A program made the translations under genes and the position numbers. From positions 2,790,001 to 2,854,000 of the forward strand of contig NZ_LR134290.1 of NCBI RefSeq assembly GCF_900636545.1: a stretch of DNA of 64,000 nucleotides, in the 5' to 3' direction. Origin of the DNA: Pseudomonas mendocina (GTDB lineage: Bacteria; Pseudomonadota; Gammaproteobacteria; Pseudomonadales; Pseudomonadaceae). Under the pieces are notes generated by a model, which worked only from the letters and a program-made list of their open reading frames with translations, ran no database searches and had not been told where the DNA came from. Shown piece by piece: positions 50,267-60,411 of this stretch; position 1 is the first letter of the stretch; each line of letters starts with the position of its first letter.

Positions 50267-52339
50267 ATGCGTTTCAAGTTGACCTGCATCGCCCTGCTGC
50301 CAGGCCTGACACTGGCCGAACAGGCGCCTTATCAGATCGACGAACTGGTGATCACCGGCAGCCGATACGAAGCCAGCGGCTGGCGACTGCCCTTCTCCGT
50401 CAACCGTATCGATGCCGAACAGGCAACGCTGGGCAAACCGGGCGTCAACCTGTCCGAAGCACTTGGTAGCGTGCCGGGGCTGGTGGTGCAGAACCGGCAG
50501 AACTATGCGCAGGATCTGCAGATCTCCTCTCGCGGCTTCGGCGCCCGTTCAGCCTTCGGCATTCGCGGCATCAAGCTGCTGGCCGATGGCGTACCGTTGT
50601 CCAACCCCGATGGCCAGGGCCAGGCGGCGACCTTCGATCTCGACACCCTGGATCGCATCGAAGTGCTGCGCGGGCCATTCGCCAGCGTTTACGGCAGCAA
50701 CTCCGGTGGGGTCATCCAGTTGTTCTCACGTGATGGTGAAGGCGCGCCCAAGGTATCTGTCGACACATCCAAGGCCGCCTACGGCACCAATCGTACCCGC
50801 GTCGCTGCCGAAGGTGGTAACGACAAGGCCGGATTCATAATCAACCGTTCGCACTTCGAGACCGACGGTTATCGCGACCACAGCGGCGCCATCCTCGACA
50901 AGACCTTCGCCAAGCTGACCCTGTACCCGGACGATGTCAGCAAGCTCAGCCTGAGCTTCAGCGAGCTGGATCAGAACAACACACAAGACCCACAGGGTTT
51001 GACCTGGCAACAGGTACAGAGCGACCGCCGTGCTGCTGCCCCTAGCGCCCTGGAATTCAACACCCGTAAGACCGTCGACCATCGTCAGCTCGCGCTCAAC
51101 TACGAACGTAGCTTCGCCGCCGGCACCTGGCAGAGCACGCTGTATAGCGGCACACGGCGGGTGATTCAGTACCAGTCGATTCCTGTCGGGGTGCAGAGCA
51201 ATCCATCACACTCGGGTGGTGTGATCGACTTCGAGCGTCAGTTCCACGGCATCGGCAACCGCTGGATTCAATCGTTCGATCTGGGCAGCAGCCTGCTGAC
51301 GGTTACGACAGGGTTGGATTACGACTATTCGCGCGATGATCGCCAAGGCTACGAGAATTTCGTTGGCACCACCTTGGGCGTGAAAGGCAACCTGCGCCGC
51401 GACGAGCGCAACGAGGTCACCAGCCTGTCGCCCTATGTCCAGGCAGCCTGGCAACTGGGCAAGCTCGATCTGCAGGCCGGTCTGCGCCACAGCCAAGTGG
51501 AATTCGACGTGGACGACCGCTTCCTGAGCAACGGCGACGACAGCGGCTCGGTCACGTACCGCGAGCTGATGCCGACCCTGGGCGCTAGCTACGCCCTGCT
51601 GCCGGATCTGAATATCTACGCCAGCTGGGGCAAGGGCGTGGAGACGCCGACGCTGAACGAGCTGTCCTACTCTGGCAACGGTGGCGGTTTCGGCTTCGAC
51701 CTGAAACCGGCCAGCAGCGAACAGATCGAAGTCGGCCTCAAGGCGCGCCTGGCTGATGCGACCAGTCTGCAACTGGCGCTTTTCCAGATCGATACCGACG
51801 ACGAGCTGGTGGTCGAATCTGCGAGCGGTGGCCGCTCACGCTTTCGAAACGCTGCCCAGACCCGCCGTCGCGGCGTCGAACTGGCGCTGGAAAGCCGCCT
51901 GAGCGACACCCTGCGAGCCAGTCTCGCCTACACCCAGATCGATGCGGTCTACAGCAAGGACTTCACCAGCAACAATCGACTGATCGAATCGGGCAACAAG
52001 CTGCCGGGCATTCCCGCGCGTACGCTGTATGGCGAGCTGGCCTGGCAACCGCTGGGCTGGTTCAGCACCGTCGTCGAAGGCCTGTATCGGAGCCAACTTT
52101 ACGTCGAGGACAGCAATACAGCCAAGGCGGCGCCCAGCTATGCGCTGTTCAACTGGCAGGCGCGCTTCGAGCAGAAGGTCGGCGCGCTGACCTTCAACCA
52201 GGTGCTGCGTATCGACAACCTGATGGATCGTGAATACATCGGTTCGGTGATCGTGGGCGATGGCAACGGTCGCTATTACGAACCCGGCCCTGAACGCACC
52301 TGGTACGTCGGCGCGGGCGTGCAGTACCAGTTCGATTGA
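50267..52339 (+). CDS. pqqU: TonB-dependent receptor, PqqU (YncD) orthologue
   Basis: 690 residues. The signal peptide is MRFKLTCIALLPGLTLA. A plug domain (about residues 25-150) follows, with LVVQNRQNYAQDLQISSRGF and LRGPFASVYGSNSGGVIQLF, then a 22-strand barrel ending YYEPGPERTWYVGAGVQYQF. Long blocks match E. coli YncD as I remember it (NRQNYAQDLQ, TRKT, NPSHSGGVI, LRRDERN, GRGFETPTINELSY-like WGKGVETPTLNELSYSGNGG, GSVIVGDGNGRYYEPGP). YncD was renamed PqqU because it imports the redox cofactor PQQ. The gene is divergent from a PQQ-dependent enzyme, which supports this role. AAGGA precedes the ATG; the frame is open upstream to 50195. Confidence 0.88.
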   Translation: MRFKLTCIALLPGLTLAEQAPYQIDELVITGSRYEASGWRLPFSVNRIDAEQATLGKPGVNLSEALGSVPGLVVQNRQNYAQDLQISSRGFGARSAFGIRGIKLLADGVPLSNPDGQGQAATFDLDTLDRIEVLRGPFASVYGSNSGGVIQLFSRDGEGAPKVSVDTSKAAYGTNRTRVAAEGGNDKAGFIINRSHFETDGYRDHSGAILDKTFAKLTLYPDDVSKLSLSFSELDQNNTQDPQGLTWQQVQSDRRAAAPSALEFNTRKTVDHRQLALNYERSFAAGTWQSTLYSGTRRVIQYQSIPVGVQSNPSHSGGVIDFERQFHGIGNRWIQSFDLGSSLLTVTTGLDYDYSRDDRQGYENFVGTTLGVKGNLRRDERNEVTSLSPYVQAAWQLGKLDLQAGLRHSQVEFDVDDRFLSNGDDSGSVTYRELMPTLGASYALLPDLNIYASWGKGVETPTLNELSYSGNGGGFGFDLKPASSEQIEVGLKARLADATSLQLALFQIDTDDELVVESASGGRSRFRNAAQTRRRGVELALESRLSDTLRASLAYTQIDAVYSKDFTSNNRLIESGNKLPGIPARTLYGELAWQPLGWFSTVVEGLYRSQLYVEDSNTAKAAPSYALFNWQARFEQKVGALTFNQVLRIDNLMDREYIGSVIVGDGNGRYYEPGPERTWYVGAGVQYQFD

Positions 52340-52358
52340 GCAGCGAAGGTGTACTGAC

Positions 52359-52424
52359 TTGTGGGAGCGGACTTGTCCACGAAGCCTTGCCAGGAAAAGC
52401 TCGCGGACAAGTCCGCTCCCACAA
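52359..52424. repeat. REP pair, GTGGGAGCGGACTTGTCC family
   Basis: A 20-base arm (TTGTGGGAGCGGACTTGTCC at 52359-52378) is exactly inverted at 52405-52424, and AAAA follows. It occupies the 97-bp gap between the convergent receptor and acyl-CoA dehydrogenase genes and could double as a terminator. Confidence 0.75.
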
Positions 52425-52436
52425 AAATGCGCCGCT

Positions 52437-53564
52437 CTACAGACTGCGCGCGATCACCATACGCTGCACATCGCTGGTGCCTTCGTAGATCTGGCACACA
52501 CGCACGTCACGGTAGATGCGTTCGACCGGGAAGTCCTTGAGGTAACCGTAGCCACCCAACGTCTGGATCGCTGCGGAGCAAACCTTCTCGGCCATTTCCG
52601 AGGCGAACAGCTTGGCCATCGACGCCTCGGTCAGGCATGGCTGGCCGGCCTCGCGCAGGCTGGCGGCGTGATGCACCATCTGCCGCGCCACAGCGATCTG
52701 CGTGGCCATGTCGGCCAGACGGAAAGCCACCGCTTGGTGCTCGATGATCGGTTTGCCGAAGGTCACCCGCTCATGGGCGTAATCACGCGCCGCCTCGAAC
52801 GCCGCGCGGGCCATGCCCACCGCTTGCGCGGCGATACCAATGCGCCCGCCTTCTAGGTTAGCCAGGGCAATGCGATAGCCTTCGCCCTCCTCACCCAGGC
52901 GCAGGCTGTCCGGGATGCGCACCGCGTCGAACTGGATCTGGCAGGTGTCGGAGGCGTGCTGGCCGAGCTTGTCCTCGACCCGCACCACTGAGAACCCCGG
53001 CGTATCCGTCGGCACGATAAAGGCGCTGATGCCCTTCTTGCCAGCTTGCGGGTCGGTGACGGCGAAGACGATGACCATACCGGCGTGGCTGCCGGAAGTG
53101 ATGAACTGCTTGGCACCATCGAGCACGTAATGCTCGCTTTCTCGCCGCGCACGGGTGCGTAGGTCGCTGGCGTCGGAGCCGGCCTGCGGCTCGGTCAGGG
53201 CGAAGGCACCGAGCATCTCGCCACCGGCCAATGGATGGAGAAAGCGTTGTTTCTGCTCTTCGCTGCCGTACTTGAGGATCGGCATGCAGCCCACCGAGTT
53301 GTGCACGCTCATGATGGTAGAACAGGCACCATCGCCCGCGGCGATTTCCTCCAGGGCCATGGCATAGGCCAGGTTACTGGTCTCGGCACCGCCCCACTGC
53401 TGCGGTACCAGCATGCCCATAAAACCAAGCGAGCCCATCTCGGCGATGGCCTCGGCCGGGAAACGATGCTCGCGATCCCAATCAGCGGCGAAGGGTTTCA
53501 ACCGCTCCTGAGCGAACTGGCGAGCCATGTCGCGGATGAGGATGTCTTCTTCAGTAGGCAGCAT
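52437..53564 (-). CDS. Acyl-CoA dehydrogenase (short-chain)
   Basis: 375 residues, FAD-dependent. The N-terminal helix domain has [23 protein letters not shown]-binding segments are [20 protein letters not shown] and [18 protein letters not shown]. The catalytic Glu lies in the C-terminal part ([20 protein letters not shown] in YEGTS). It introduces the alpha-beta double bond. I chose the ATG at 53564 ([17 protein letters not shown]), preceded by GGAG. It is the last gene of a four-gene catabolic cluster; an enoyl-CoA hydratase is not present among them. Confidence 0.92.
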   Translation of the reverse strand: MLPTEEDILIRDMARQFAQERLKPFAADWDREHRFPAEAIAEMGSLGFMGMLVPQQWGGAETSNLAYAMALEEIAAGDGACSTIMSVHNSVGCMPILKYGSEEQKQRFLHPLAGGEMLGAFALTEPQAGSDASDLRTRARRESEHYVLDGAKQFITSGSHAGMVIVFAVTDPQAGKKGISAFIVPTDTPGFSVVRVEDKLGQHASDTCQIQFDAVRIPDSLRLGEEGEGYRIALANLEGGRIGIAAQAVGMARAAFEAARDYAHERVTFGKPIIEHQAVAFRLADMATQIAVARQMVHHAASLREAGQPCLTEASMAKLFASEMAEKVCSAAIQTLGGYGYLKDFPVERIYRDVRVCQIYEGTSDVQRMVIARSL

Positions 53565-53592
53565 GGCTGGCTCCGGTAACGGTTTAATCACC

Positions 53593-53639
53593 GTGGGAGG
53601 CGCTTCAGCGGCGACCATCGCGGCTCAAGCCCCTCCCAC
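53593..53639. repeat. Degenerate REP element between thiolase and acyl-CoA dehydrogenase
   Basis: GTGGGAGG (53593-53600) pairs with CCTCCCAC (53632-53639), with CGCTTCAGCGGCG inside. It is an altered member of the GGAGCGGCTTCAGCCGCG family seen at 45836 and 54918. It lies inside the operon. Confidence 0.55.
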
Positions 53640-53653
53640 AGGTGCGTAGATAG

Positions 53654-54844
53654 TCAGTACAACTCGATGGCCACGGCAGTAGCCTCGCCGCCGCCAATGC
53701 ACACGGAGGCCACCCCACGCTTGAGCCCGCGCTGCTGAAGTGCCGCCAGCAGGGTCACCAGAATGCGCGCACCGGACGCGCCGATGGGATGCCCCAGGGC
53801 GCAGGCACCACCGTGTACGTTGAGCTTCTCGTGAGCGATGCCCAGTTCGCGCATGGCCACCATCGGTACCACGGCGAACGCCTCGTTGATTTCGAACAGA
53901 TCGACCGTTTCCAGGGCCCACTCGATGCGCGCCAGCAAACGCTGGATCGCCGCCACCGGCGCGGTGATGAACAGGTTCGGCGCCTGCGCGTGGCCGGCAT
54001 GCCCAACGATGCGCGCCAGCGGTGTCAGCCCGCGCTGTTGAGCCTGAGACAGGCGCATCAGCAGCAGCGCGGCGGCGCCATCGGAAATGGAACTGGCATT
54101 GGCCGCCGTGACCGTGCCGCCCTCGCGAAACGCTGGCTTCAGGCCAGGAATCTTGTCCGGTCGCGCCTTGGGCGGCTGCTCGTCGGTATCGACCAGGCGC
54201 CGTTCACGCCCCTGCGGCGCCTCTACCGCGACGATCTCACTGGCGAAATGGCCTTGCTCGATAGCCTGCTGGGCGCGGCGCAGCGACTCCAGCGCGTAGG
54301 CGTCCTGCTCCTCGCGGCTGAAGCGATACTGCTCGGCGCAATCCTCGGCGAAAGTTCCCATCAGCCGGCCACGCTCGTAGGCGTCCTCCAGGCCGTCGAG
54401 AAACATATGGTCGAACACCTGACCATGGCCCATGCGATAACCACCGCGGGCACGCGCCAGCAGGTACGGCGCGTTGGACATGCTCTCCATGCCGCCAGCC
54501 ACCAGCACATCGGCGCTGCCGGCGAGTAACTGGTCATGGCCGAGCATCAGCGCCTGCATACCCGAGCCGCACATCTTGTTCAGCGTGGAGCACTGCACCG
54601 CCTGGCTCAAGCCTGCGCCCAGCGCAGCCTGGCGCGCCGGCGCCTGCCCCTGGCCAGCCTGCAGCACACAGCCCATCAGCACCGTATCCACCGCCTCGGC
54701 GGCGAGGCCAGCACGCTCCAGCGTCGAGCGGATCGCTGCGGCGCCCAGCTCAGCCGCCGTAAGGCCGGCTAGGTCGCCAAGAAAGCCGCCCATGGGCGTG
54801 CGCGCGGCACTGACGATAACGATGGGGTCGAGTTGCTGGTTCAT
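53654..54844 (-). CDS. Acetyl-CoA acyltransferase (thiolase)
   Basis: 396 residues. Thiolase signatures are NKMCGSGMQALMLGHDQLLA (nucleophile Cys), NVHGGACALGHPIGASGARI (His) and ASVCIGGGEATAVAIEL (second Cys). It cleaves 3-ketoacyl-CoA in beta-oxidation. I chose the ATG at 54844 (MNQQLDPIVIVSAARTP) with GAAGG before it; the frame runs 33 codons further up through a repeat. The cluster resembles the P. putida fadDx-fadB2x-fadAx set in gene order as I recall. Confidence 0.93.
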   Translation of the reverse strand: MNQQLDPIVIVSAARTPMGGFLGDLAGLTAAELGAAAIRSTLERAGLAAEAVDTVLMGCVLQAGQGQAPARQAALGAGLSQAVQCSTLNKMCGSGMQALMLGHDQLLAGSADVLVAGGMESMSNAPYLLARARGGYRMGHGQVFDHMFLDGLEDAYERGRLMGTFAEDCAEQYRFSREEQDAYALESLRRAQQAIEQGHFASEIVAVEAPQGRERRLVDTDEQPPKARPDKIPGLKPAFREGGTVTAANASSISDGAAALLLMRLSQAQQRGLTPLARIVGHAGHAQAPNLFITAPVAAIQRLLARIEWALETVDLFEINEAFAVVPMVAMRELGIAHEKLNVHGGACALGHPIGASGARILVTLLAALQQRGLKRGVASVCIGGGEATAVAIELY

Positions 54845-54917
54845 GAGTTTCACCTTCAATTTCGTAGCCCGGATGCAATCCGGGAAGATTGCTCTGCGTG
54901 TACCGGTGTATATGAGC

Positions 54918-54976
54918 GTAGGAGCGGCTTCAGCCGCGATCATGACGAGGCGATTCGCGGCTGAAGCCGCTCCTAC
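54918..54976. repeat. REP pair, GTAGGAGCGGCTTCAGCCGC family
   Basis: The 22-base arm at 54918-54939 is perfectly inverted at 54955-54976. It sits between the SDR and thiolase genes of one operon. It may stabilise upstream mRNA or partly terminate. Confidence 0.78.
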
Positions 54977-54991
54977 ATAAGCTAAATCGCG

Positions 54992-55759
54992 CTATTTCGC
55001 CGCCATACGCAGCGCGCCATCGAGGCGGATCACCTCGCCGTTGAGCATCGCGTTCTCGACGATATGCCGCACCAGCACGGCGTATTCGTCGGGTCGGCCC
55101 AAGCGCGGTGGGAACGGCACGTTGGCTGCCAGCGAGTCACGCACCTCCTGCGGCATGCCGGCCATCATCGGGGTCTCGAACACGCCCGGCGCAATGCACA
55201 TCACACGGATACCCGAGCGCGCCAGATCACGCGCCGCCGGCAGTGTCAGTGCCGCGACACCGCCCTTGGAGGCGGCATAGGCGGCCTGGCCCATCTGCCC
55301 GTCGAACGCCGCCACCGAGGCGGTATTGATGATGACCCCGCGCTCACCTTCTGCGTTCGGCGTGTTCTGTGCCATGGCCTCGGCGGCCAGGCGCAGCAGG
55401 TTGAAGCTGCCGATCAGGTTGATCTCGACGGTGCGCCGGAAGCTGTCCAAACCATGCGCGCCGTTGCGCCCCAGCACCTTCTCGGCCGGAGCGACACCGG
55501 CGCAGTTGACCAGCCCGTGCAGGGCGCCGAATGCCTCCAGCGCCTGCGCCACGGCAGCCTGGCCGTCCTCTTCACGTGTGATATCGGCGCGTACGAAACG
55601 CGCATTGTCGCCAAACTCGTCGACGGCCTGCTGGCCAGCTTCGGCGTTGATATCCAGCAGCACCACCTTGCCGCCCTGCCCGACCAACTTACGAGCGGTG
55701 GCCAGCCCCAGGCCGGAAGCGCCGCCGCTGATCAGAAATACGGACTGTTCGATCTGCAT
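54992..55759 (-). CDS. SDR 3-hydroxyacyl-CoA dehydrogenase type II (HSD17B10-like)
   Basis: 255 residues. The NAD motif is [18 protein letters not shown], Asp of the adenine ribose pocket lies in [16 protein letters not shown] and the S-Y-K triad follow ([20 protein letters not shown], with Y and K in YAASKGG). These enzymes oxidise 3-hydroxy-2-methylbutanoyl-CoA and short 3-hydroxyacyl-CoAs. It suggests short or branched acyl-CoA substrates for the cluster. It starts 17 bases after the ligase gene. Confidence 0.92.
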   Translation of the reverse strand: MQIEQSVFLISGGASGLGLATARKLVGQGGKVVLLDINAEAGQQAVDEFGDNARFVRADITREEDGQAAVAQALEAFGALHGLVNCAGVAPAEKVLGRNGAHGLDSFRRTVEINLIGSFNLLRLAAEAMAQNTPNAEGERGVIINTASVAAFDGQMGQAAYAASKGGVAALTLPAARDLARSGIRVMCIAPGVFETPMMAGMPQEVRDSLAANVPFPPRLGRPDEYAVLVRHIVENAMLNGEVIRLDGALRMAAK

Positions 55760-55776
55760 GATGAGGGTTCCTTGAA

Positions 55777-57396
55777 TCAGTGACTGGCGGCCGCCTGGGC
55801 CTTGGCGACTTCCTGATTGCGCAGGAGGAAGCGCTGGATCTTGCCACTCGGGGTCTTGGGCAGCTCGCTGACGAACTCGATCTCGCGCGGATAGGCATGG
55901 GCCGACAGGCGCTTGCGCACGTACTGCTGCAGCGCCTCGGCCAAGGCATCGTCCGCTGCATGCCCGGCGTGCAGCACGATGAAGGCCTTGACCCGCTCAG
56001 TTCGCTCCGGGTCAGGCTTGCCGATCACCGCCGCCTCGATCACCGCCGGGTGCTCGATCAGCGCGCTCTCCACATCGAAGGGGCCAACGCGGTAACCGGA
56101 GGTGGTGATCACATCATCGGCGCGGCCGACGAAGCTGATGCTGCCGTCCTCGTTGAGCTCCACCGTATCGCCACTCAGGTAGTAGTCGCCGACGAAGGAT
56201 TTGGTCGCCATTGCGCGATAGCCGGGAAACCAGAACAGCGGCGAACGCACCCGATCCAACGCCAGGATACCGGGTTGCCCAGCAGGCAACTCGCGATGCT
56301 GCTCGTCCAGCACCACCACACGGTGACCGGGCATGGCGAAACCGGCCGCGCCGAGGCGCACTGGATGTGCCAGATCGTGGTGGTTGCACAGCACCATGCC
56401 CAGTTCGGTCTGCCCGTAATGATCATGAATGGTGCAACCCAGGGCCTCGGCAAACCAGCGGATCACTTCTGGGGTCAGCGGCTCGCCAGCGCTACTCACG
56501 GCGCGCAGGCGCCCCTTGAGAGCAGCCTCCACCTCGTCACGCGCGGCCAGCAGCAGACGGAAGGCCGTGGGTGAGCCTGCCAGATTGGTGATGCCATACT
56601 CGCGGATCACCCGGCAGGTGCTCTCCACACTGAAAGCACCCTCGTAGAAGGTAGTGGCATGCCCCAACGCCAGCGGGCCGGTCACGGCGTAATACAAGCC
56701 ATAGGCCCAACCGGGGTCGGCCAGGTTCCAGAAGCGATCTTCCCGGCGCAGTCCCACGGCCTCACGCATGTAACCGACGAAGGCAACGATGGCCTTGAGC
56801 GGCACTTGCAGCGGCTTGGCCAGCCCGGTGGTGCCCGAGGTGAACATCAGCAGGAAGGGGTCGTCAGCCTGGCGCATCACCGGCTCGAAGCGATCCGGCT
56901 GGCGTTCCAGCTCGACCCAAAAATCATCCCCAACAACCAGTGTCGGCGGCGCCTTCTCCACCTCGTCGAGCTTGACCCGGTTGAGCACGTCGGTGACCAC
57001 CAGCTTCGAGCCGGCCGTATGCACCCGATGCTCGATGGCCTTGGGGCCGAAGGCGGTGAACAGTGGCTGGTAGATGGCCCCGGCGCGCCAGGTGCCAAGA
57101 ATGGTGATCAGCAGCTCCGGGGTGCGCGGCAGGATGCCCGACACACAATCGCCAGCGCCGATACCTCGGCTGGCCAGCAGGTTGGCGAAGCGCGCCGAAG
57201 CGGCCTGCAACTGCTCGAACGTCCAGGTGGCGCGCTCGCCATTGCGTCCCTCCCAGACCAGCGCCGTGCGGTCAGCACCGACATGGCGGTCGCAGCATTC
57301 GACACAAGCGTTGAGGGCATCGAGACGGCCGGCCAGCGTATCGGCAACGGTCGTCTCGAAATCGAACTCACGGGCAGCGGTGAAGTAATCGCGCAT
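55777..57396 (-). CDS. AMP-forming acyl-CoA synthetase
   Basis: 539 residues. AMP-binding signatures are [20 protein letters not shown] (P-loop), [38 protein letters not shown] and the C-terminal lysine region [19 protein letters not shown]. It activates a carboxylic acid to acyl-CoA and starts the pathway. It is closer to acetyl/propionyl-type synthetases than to long-chain FadD by size; exact substrate unknown. First gene of the four-gene cluster, probably controlled by the AraC gene upstream. Confidence 0.92.
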   Translation of the reverse strand: MRDYFTAAREFDFETTVADTLAGRLDALNACVECCDRHVGADRTALVWEGRNGERATWTFEQLQAASARFANLLASRGIGAGDCVSGILPRTPELLITILGTWRAGAIYQPLFTAFGPKAIEHRVHTAGSKLVVTDVLNRVKLDEVEKAPPTLVVGDDFWVELERQPDRFEPVMRQADDPFLLMFTSGTTGLAKPLQVPLKAIVAFVGYMREAVGLRREDRFWNLADPGWAYGLYYAVTGPLALGHATTFYEGAFSVESTCRVIREYGITNLAGSPTAFRLLLAARDEVEAALKGRLRAVSSAGEPLTPEVIRWFAEALGCTIHDHYGQTELGMVLCNHHDLAHPVRLGAAGFAMPGHRVVVLDEQHRELPAGQPGILALDRVRSPLFWFPGYRAMATKSFVGDYYLSGDTVELNEDGSISFVGRADDVITTSGYRVGPFDVESALIEHPAVIEAAVIGKPDPERTERVKAFIVLHAGHAADDALAEALQQYVRKRLSAHAYPREIEFVSELPKTPSGKIQRFLLRNQEVAKAQAAASH

Positions 57397-57512
57397 CGGG
57401 GTGATCTCCCGGATTGTTCTTATTGGATGCGCCGATAGTTACCCCAGGCTGGCCGGCCGGCAATGTCGAAAGGTCTCAACCTGCCTGAGCAGAAATGACA
57501 AAGCGTCGTCGT

Positions 57513-58541
57513 TCAGGCGTTTTCGGAGTGGAACAACGCGCGGTACTGCCCCGGCGTCGAGCCCGTCCACTTCTTGAAAGCCTTGTAGAAAGCGCTGGTA
57601 TCGGCGAAACCCAGTTCGCTGGCCAACTCACTGAAATTGCTCTCTTCATGGTTCAGGCTGGCAATGGCCAGATCACGCCGCACCTGATCCTTGAGCCCCT
57701 GGTAGGACTGCCCTTGCAGCGACAGCTTGCGGCGCAGGGTCGAAGGCGCCATATGGAAAGACCCGGCCAGCGCCTCCACATCCGGCCAGTGCTCGGGCGC
57801 CAGGCTGCGCAGATGGGCCTTGATCCGTGCGCCCAGGCTTTGCGGGTCGCGATAGCGCACCAGGATATTGCCCGGCGCCCCGGAGAGAAAACGCTTGAGG
57901 TCATGCGGGCTGCGTCGGATCGGCACCTGCAGACTTTCGGCATTGAACAACAGACGGCTCTGCCCGCGCGCGAACTGCAGGTTGCGGGTGAACATCACCT
58001 GGTAGTCCTCGATGTAATCCGGCGGCGGGCAACGCAGCTGGATGCCCAGCACATCGATGCGCCGCCCGGCCAGCCAGCAGCTCAGGCCGTGGATGATCAG
58101 CCACAGGGTGAAATAGCCGAAGGCGCGGCAGGCCTGCCCAGGCGCCTCGTCGATGACGATGGCGGCCAGGCCATCGCGCACCTCCAGCCTCGGGCTGAAG
58201 TCATCGAAGACCAGGTGCAGGAAGCGCAGCGCGCCTTGCAAGGCGGCGCCCAGGGTCGGCTCCTTCGCCGCAGCACGGGCCATGAAGGCGAAACTACCCA
58301 CCTTCATCCGGCGCCGGTTCATGCCGAAGAACTCATCGTCCATCTGCCGGGCTATGGCCAACCAGAACTGGGCGTAGGCCTCGGACGACACCCGCCCTTC
58401 GGGCTGCGCCAGCAGCTCGCCGTCGATCCCGGCCTCGGCCAGCAACGCCGTCTCGTCGACGCCTTGCAGGCGCAGCTCGCACAGTGCTTCGAGCACCAGG
58501 CGGACGGAAATCGTGCCTTTTTCAACGGACGCAACTGCCAT
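57513..58541 (-). CDS. AraC-family regulator (OruR/ArgR-like N-terminal domain)
   Basis: 342 residues. The N-terminal ligand domain belongs to the 'arabinose-binding-like' Arabinose_bd type (LEALCELRLQGVDETALLAE, MKVGSFAFMARAAAKEPTLG). The C-terminal AraC double HTH has FHMAPSTLRRKLSLQGQSYQ and SELGFADTSAFYKAFKKWTG. It is on the same strand, 116 bases upstream of the acyl-CoA synthetase, and is its most likely activator. The inducer is unknown. Confidence 0.9.
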   Translation of the reverse strand: MAVASVEKGTISVRLVLEALCELRLQGVDETALLAEAGIDGELLAQPEGRVSSEAYAQFWLAIARQMDDEFFGMNRRRMKVGSFAFMARAAAKEPTLGAALQGALRFLHLVFDDFSPRLEVRDGLAAIVIDEAPGQACRAFGYFTLWLIIHGLSCWLAGRRIDVLGIQLRCPPPDYIEDYQVMFTRNLQFARGQSRLLFNAESLQVPIRRSPHDLKRFLSGAPGNILVRYRDPQSLGARIKAHLRSLAPEHWPDVEALAGSFHMAPSTLRRKLSLQGQSYQGLKDQVRRDLAIASLNHEESNFSELASELGFADTSAFYKAFKKWTGSTPGQYRALFHSENA

Positions 58542-58663
58542 GAGTTTCCTTGTTCGTGGCTGCCGACAAGAGCGGCATTCTAGAGGCTTTGCCGTAGCGG
58601 CTGTCCAGCCTGTGGCGCGAACCTGCGACGGCGACGTTGACAGTCGGTCAAAGCCAACTTAAC

Positions 58664-58681
58664 GTTTACGTAAAGGTAAAC
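58664..58681. promoter_or_regulatory. LiuR operator in the liu promoter
   Basis: GTTTAC (58664-58669), six bases, GTAAAC (58676-58681): a near-palindrome GTTTACGTAAAGGTAAAC. It lies downstream of TTGACA at 58637-58642. Long spacers between -35 and -10 are usual for MerR-type control. The motif is close to the known LiuR site type. It is 15 bp before the liuR ATG. Confidence 0.72.
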
Positions 58682-58696
58682 AACAAGAACATCGCC

Positions 58697-59077
58697 ATGC
58701 CCACCACCTACAGCATCTCCGACCTGGCCCGCGAACTGGACGTGACCCCACGCGCCATCCGCTTCTACGAGGAACAGGGCATGCTCGCCCCCGAGCGACG
58801 CGGCCAGGAACGCATCTATCAGCCCAAGGATCTGGTGACCCTGAAGCTCATCCTGCGTGGCAAACGCATCGGTTTCTCCCTGGCCGAATGCAAGGAGCTG
58901 ATCGACCTCTACGACCCCAGCAGCGGCAATCACAAGCAGCTCAATACCTTCCTCGCCAAGATCGCCGAACGCCGCCTGCAACTTGAACAACAGTTGCTGG
59001 ACATCCAGCAGATGCAACTGGAACTGGATACCGCCGAGGAACGCTGCCTCGCGGCCCTCGCCGAAACCACCGCCTAA
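58697..59077 (+). CDS. liuR: MerR-family regulator of leucine/isovalerate catabolism
   Basis: 126 residues. The MerR HTH is [20 protein letters not shown] followed by [21 protein letters not shown] short coiled dimerisation helix ([20 protein letters not shown]) follows; no metal-binding cysteines are in that region, as expected for LiuR. It autoregulates and controls liuABCD. I chose the ATG at 58697; the open frame further upstream includes the operator. liuA starts 34 bases after the stop. Confidence 0.95.
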   Translation: MPTTYSISDLARELDVTPRAIRFYEEQGMLAPERRGQERIYQPKDLVTLKLILRGKRIGFSLAECKELIDLYDPSSGNHKQLNTFLAKIAERRLQLEQQLLDIQQMQLELDTAEERCLAALAETTA

Positions 59078-59111
59078 TCGCCCCACTACAAGAACAATCG
59101 CAGGTGACCCC

Positions 59112-60275
59112 ATGAGCTATCCCACCCTCAACTTCGGCCTCGGCGAAACCCTCGACATGCTGCGCGACTCGGTGCACCAGTTCGCCCAGAACGAGCTGGC
59201 GCCGCGCGCCGCGCAGATCGACCGCGACAACGAATTCCCCATGGACATGTGGCGCAAGTTCGGTGACATGGGCCTGCTCGGCATGACGGTCAAGGAAGAG
59301 TACGGTGGCACCGACATGGGCTACCTGGCGCATGTGCTGGCCATGGAAGAAATCAGCCGTGCCTCGGCCTCGGTGGGTCTGTCCTACGGCGCGCATTCGA
59401 ACCTGTGCGTCAACCAGATCCACAAGAACGGCAGCGAGGCACAGAAGCAGAAGTACCTGCCCAAGCTGTGCTCCGGCGAACACATCGGCGCCCTGGCCAT
59501 GAGCGAGCCCAATGCCGGCTCCGACGTGGTGTCGATGAAGCTGCGCGCGGAGAAGCGCGGCGACCACTACGTGCTCAACGGCAACAAGATGTGGATCACC
59601 AACGGCCCGGACGCCCACACCTACGTGATCTACGCCAAGACCGATATCAACGCCGGCTCGCGTGGCATGACTGCCTTCATCGTCGAGCGCGACTTCAAGG
59701 GCTTCTCCCGCCACCAGAAGCTGGACAAGCTGGGCATGCGCGGCTCCAACACCTGCGAGCTGGTGTTCGAGGATTGTGAGGTGCCGGAAGAGAACATTCT
59801 CGGCGTCGAGGGCGGTGGCGTACGCGTTCTGATGAGCGGCCTGGACTACGAGCGCACCGTGCTCTCAGGCGGCCCGACCGGGATCATGAGCGCCTGCATG
59901 GATGTAGTGCTGCCCTACGTGCACGAGCGCCAGCAGTTCAAGCAGTCCATCGGCGAATTCCAGTTGGTGCAGGGCAAGCTGGCCGATATGTACGCCGGCA
60001 TGAACGCCTCCAAGTCCTACCTGTACAACGTCGCCCGCGCCTGCGACCGCGGCGAGGAATCGCGCAAGGACGCCGCTGCAGTGATCCTCTACACCGCCGA
60101 GATGGCCACCAAGATGGCCCTGGACACCATCCAGCTACTGGGCGGCAACGGCTACACCAACGAGTACCCGGCCGGGCGCCTGCTGCGTGACGCCAAGCTC
60201 TACGAGATCGGCGCCGGCACCAGCGAAATCCGCCGCATGCTGATCGGTCGCGAGCTGTTCAACGAGACCAAGTGA
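59112..60275 (+). CDS. liuA: Isovaleryl-CoA dehydrogenase
   Basis: 387 residues, acyl-CoA dehydrogenase family. Landmarks are [58 protein letters not shown], the catalytic-Glu region [20 protein letters not shown] (E in [11 protein letters not shown], placed as in isovaleryl-CoA dehydrogenases) and [20 protein letters not shown]. It oxidises isovaleryl-CoA to 3-methylcrotonyl-CoA in leucine breakdown. A REP element lies between it and liuB. Confidence 0.96.
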   Translation: MSYPTLNFGLGETLDMLRDSVHQFAQNELAPRAAQIDRDNEFPMDMWRKFGDMGLLGMTVKEEYGGTDMGYLAHVLAMEEISRASASVGLSYGAHSNLCVNQIHKNGSEAQKQKYLPKLCSGEHIGALAMSEPNAGSDVVSMKLRAEKRGDHYVLNGNKMWITNGPDAHTYVIYAKTDINAGSRGMTAFIVERDFKGFSRHQKLDKLGMRGSNTCELVFEDCEVPEENILGVEGGGVRVLMSGLDYERTVLSGGPTGIMSACMDVVLPYVHERQQFKQSIGEFQLVQGKLADMYAGMNASKSYLYNVARACDRGEESRKDAAAVILYTAEMATKMALDTIQLLGGNGYTNEYPAGRLLRDAKLYEIGAGTSEIRRMLIGRELFNETK

Positions 60276-60287
60276 AGCACGGTCTAT

Positions 60288-60387
60288 CCCCTCTCCCACT
60301 TGTGGGAGAGGGTTAGGGAGAGGGGCTCTGAGTCGTCTGCACCGCCCTCTCCCCCGGCCCCTCTCCCGCAAGCGGGCAGAGGGGGGA
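60288..60387. repeat. CCCTCTCCC-type REP between liuA and liuB
   Basis: The hairpin CCTCTCCCAC / GTGGGAGAGG (60289-60312) is followed by a second GGGGAGAGGG-type block ending near 60387 (CCCCTCTCCCGCAAGCGGGC). It lies wholly within the liu operon and recurs in shorter form at 62029-62052. It could adjust the ratio of upstream and downstream products. Confidence 0.65.
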
Positions 60388-60411
60388 TAAATCAAAATCG
60401 GAGCGCCACCG

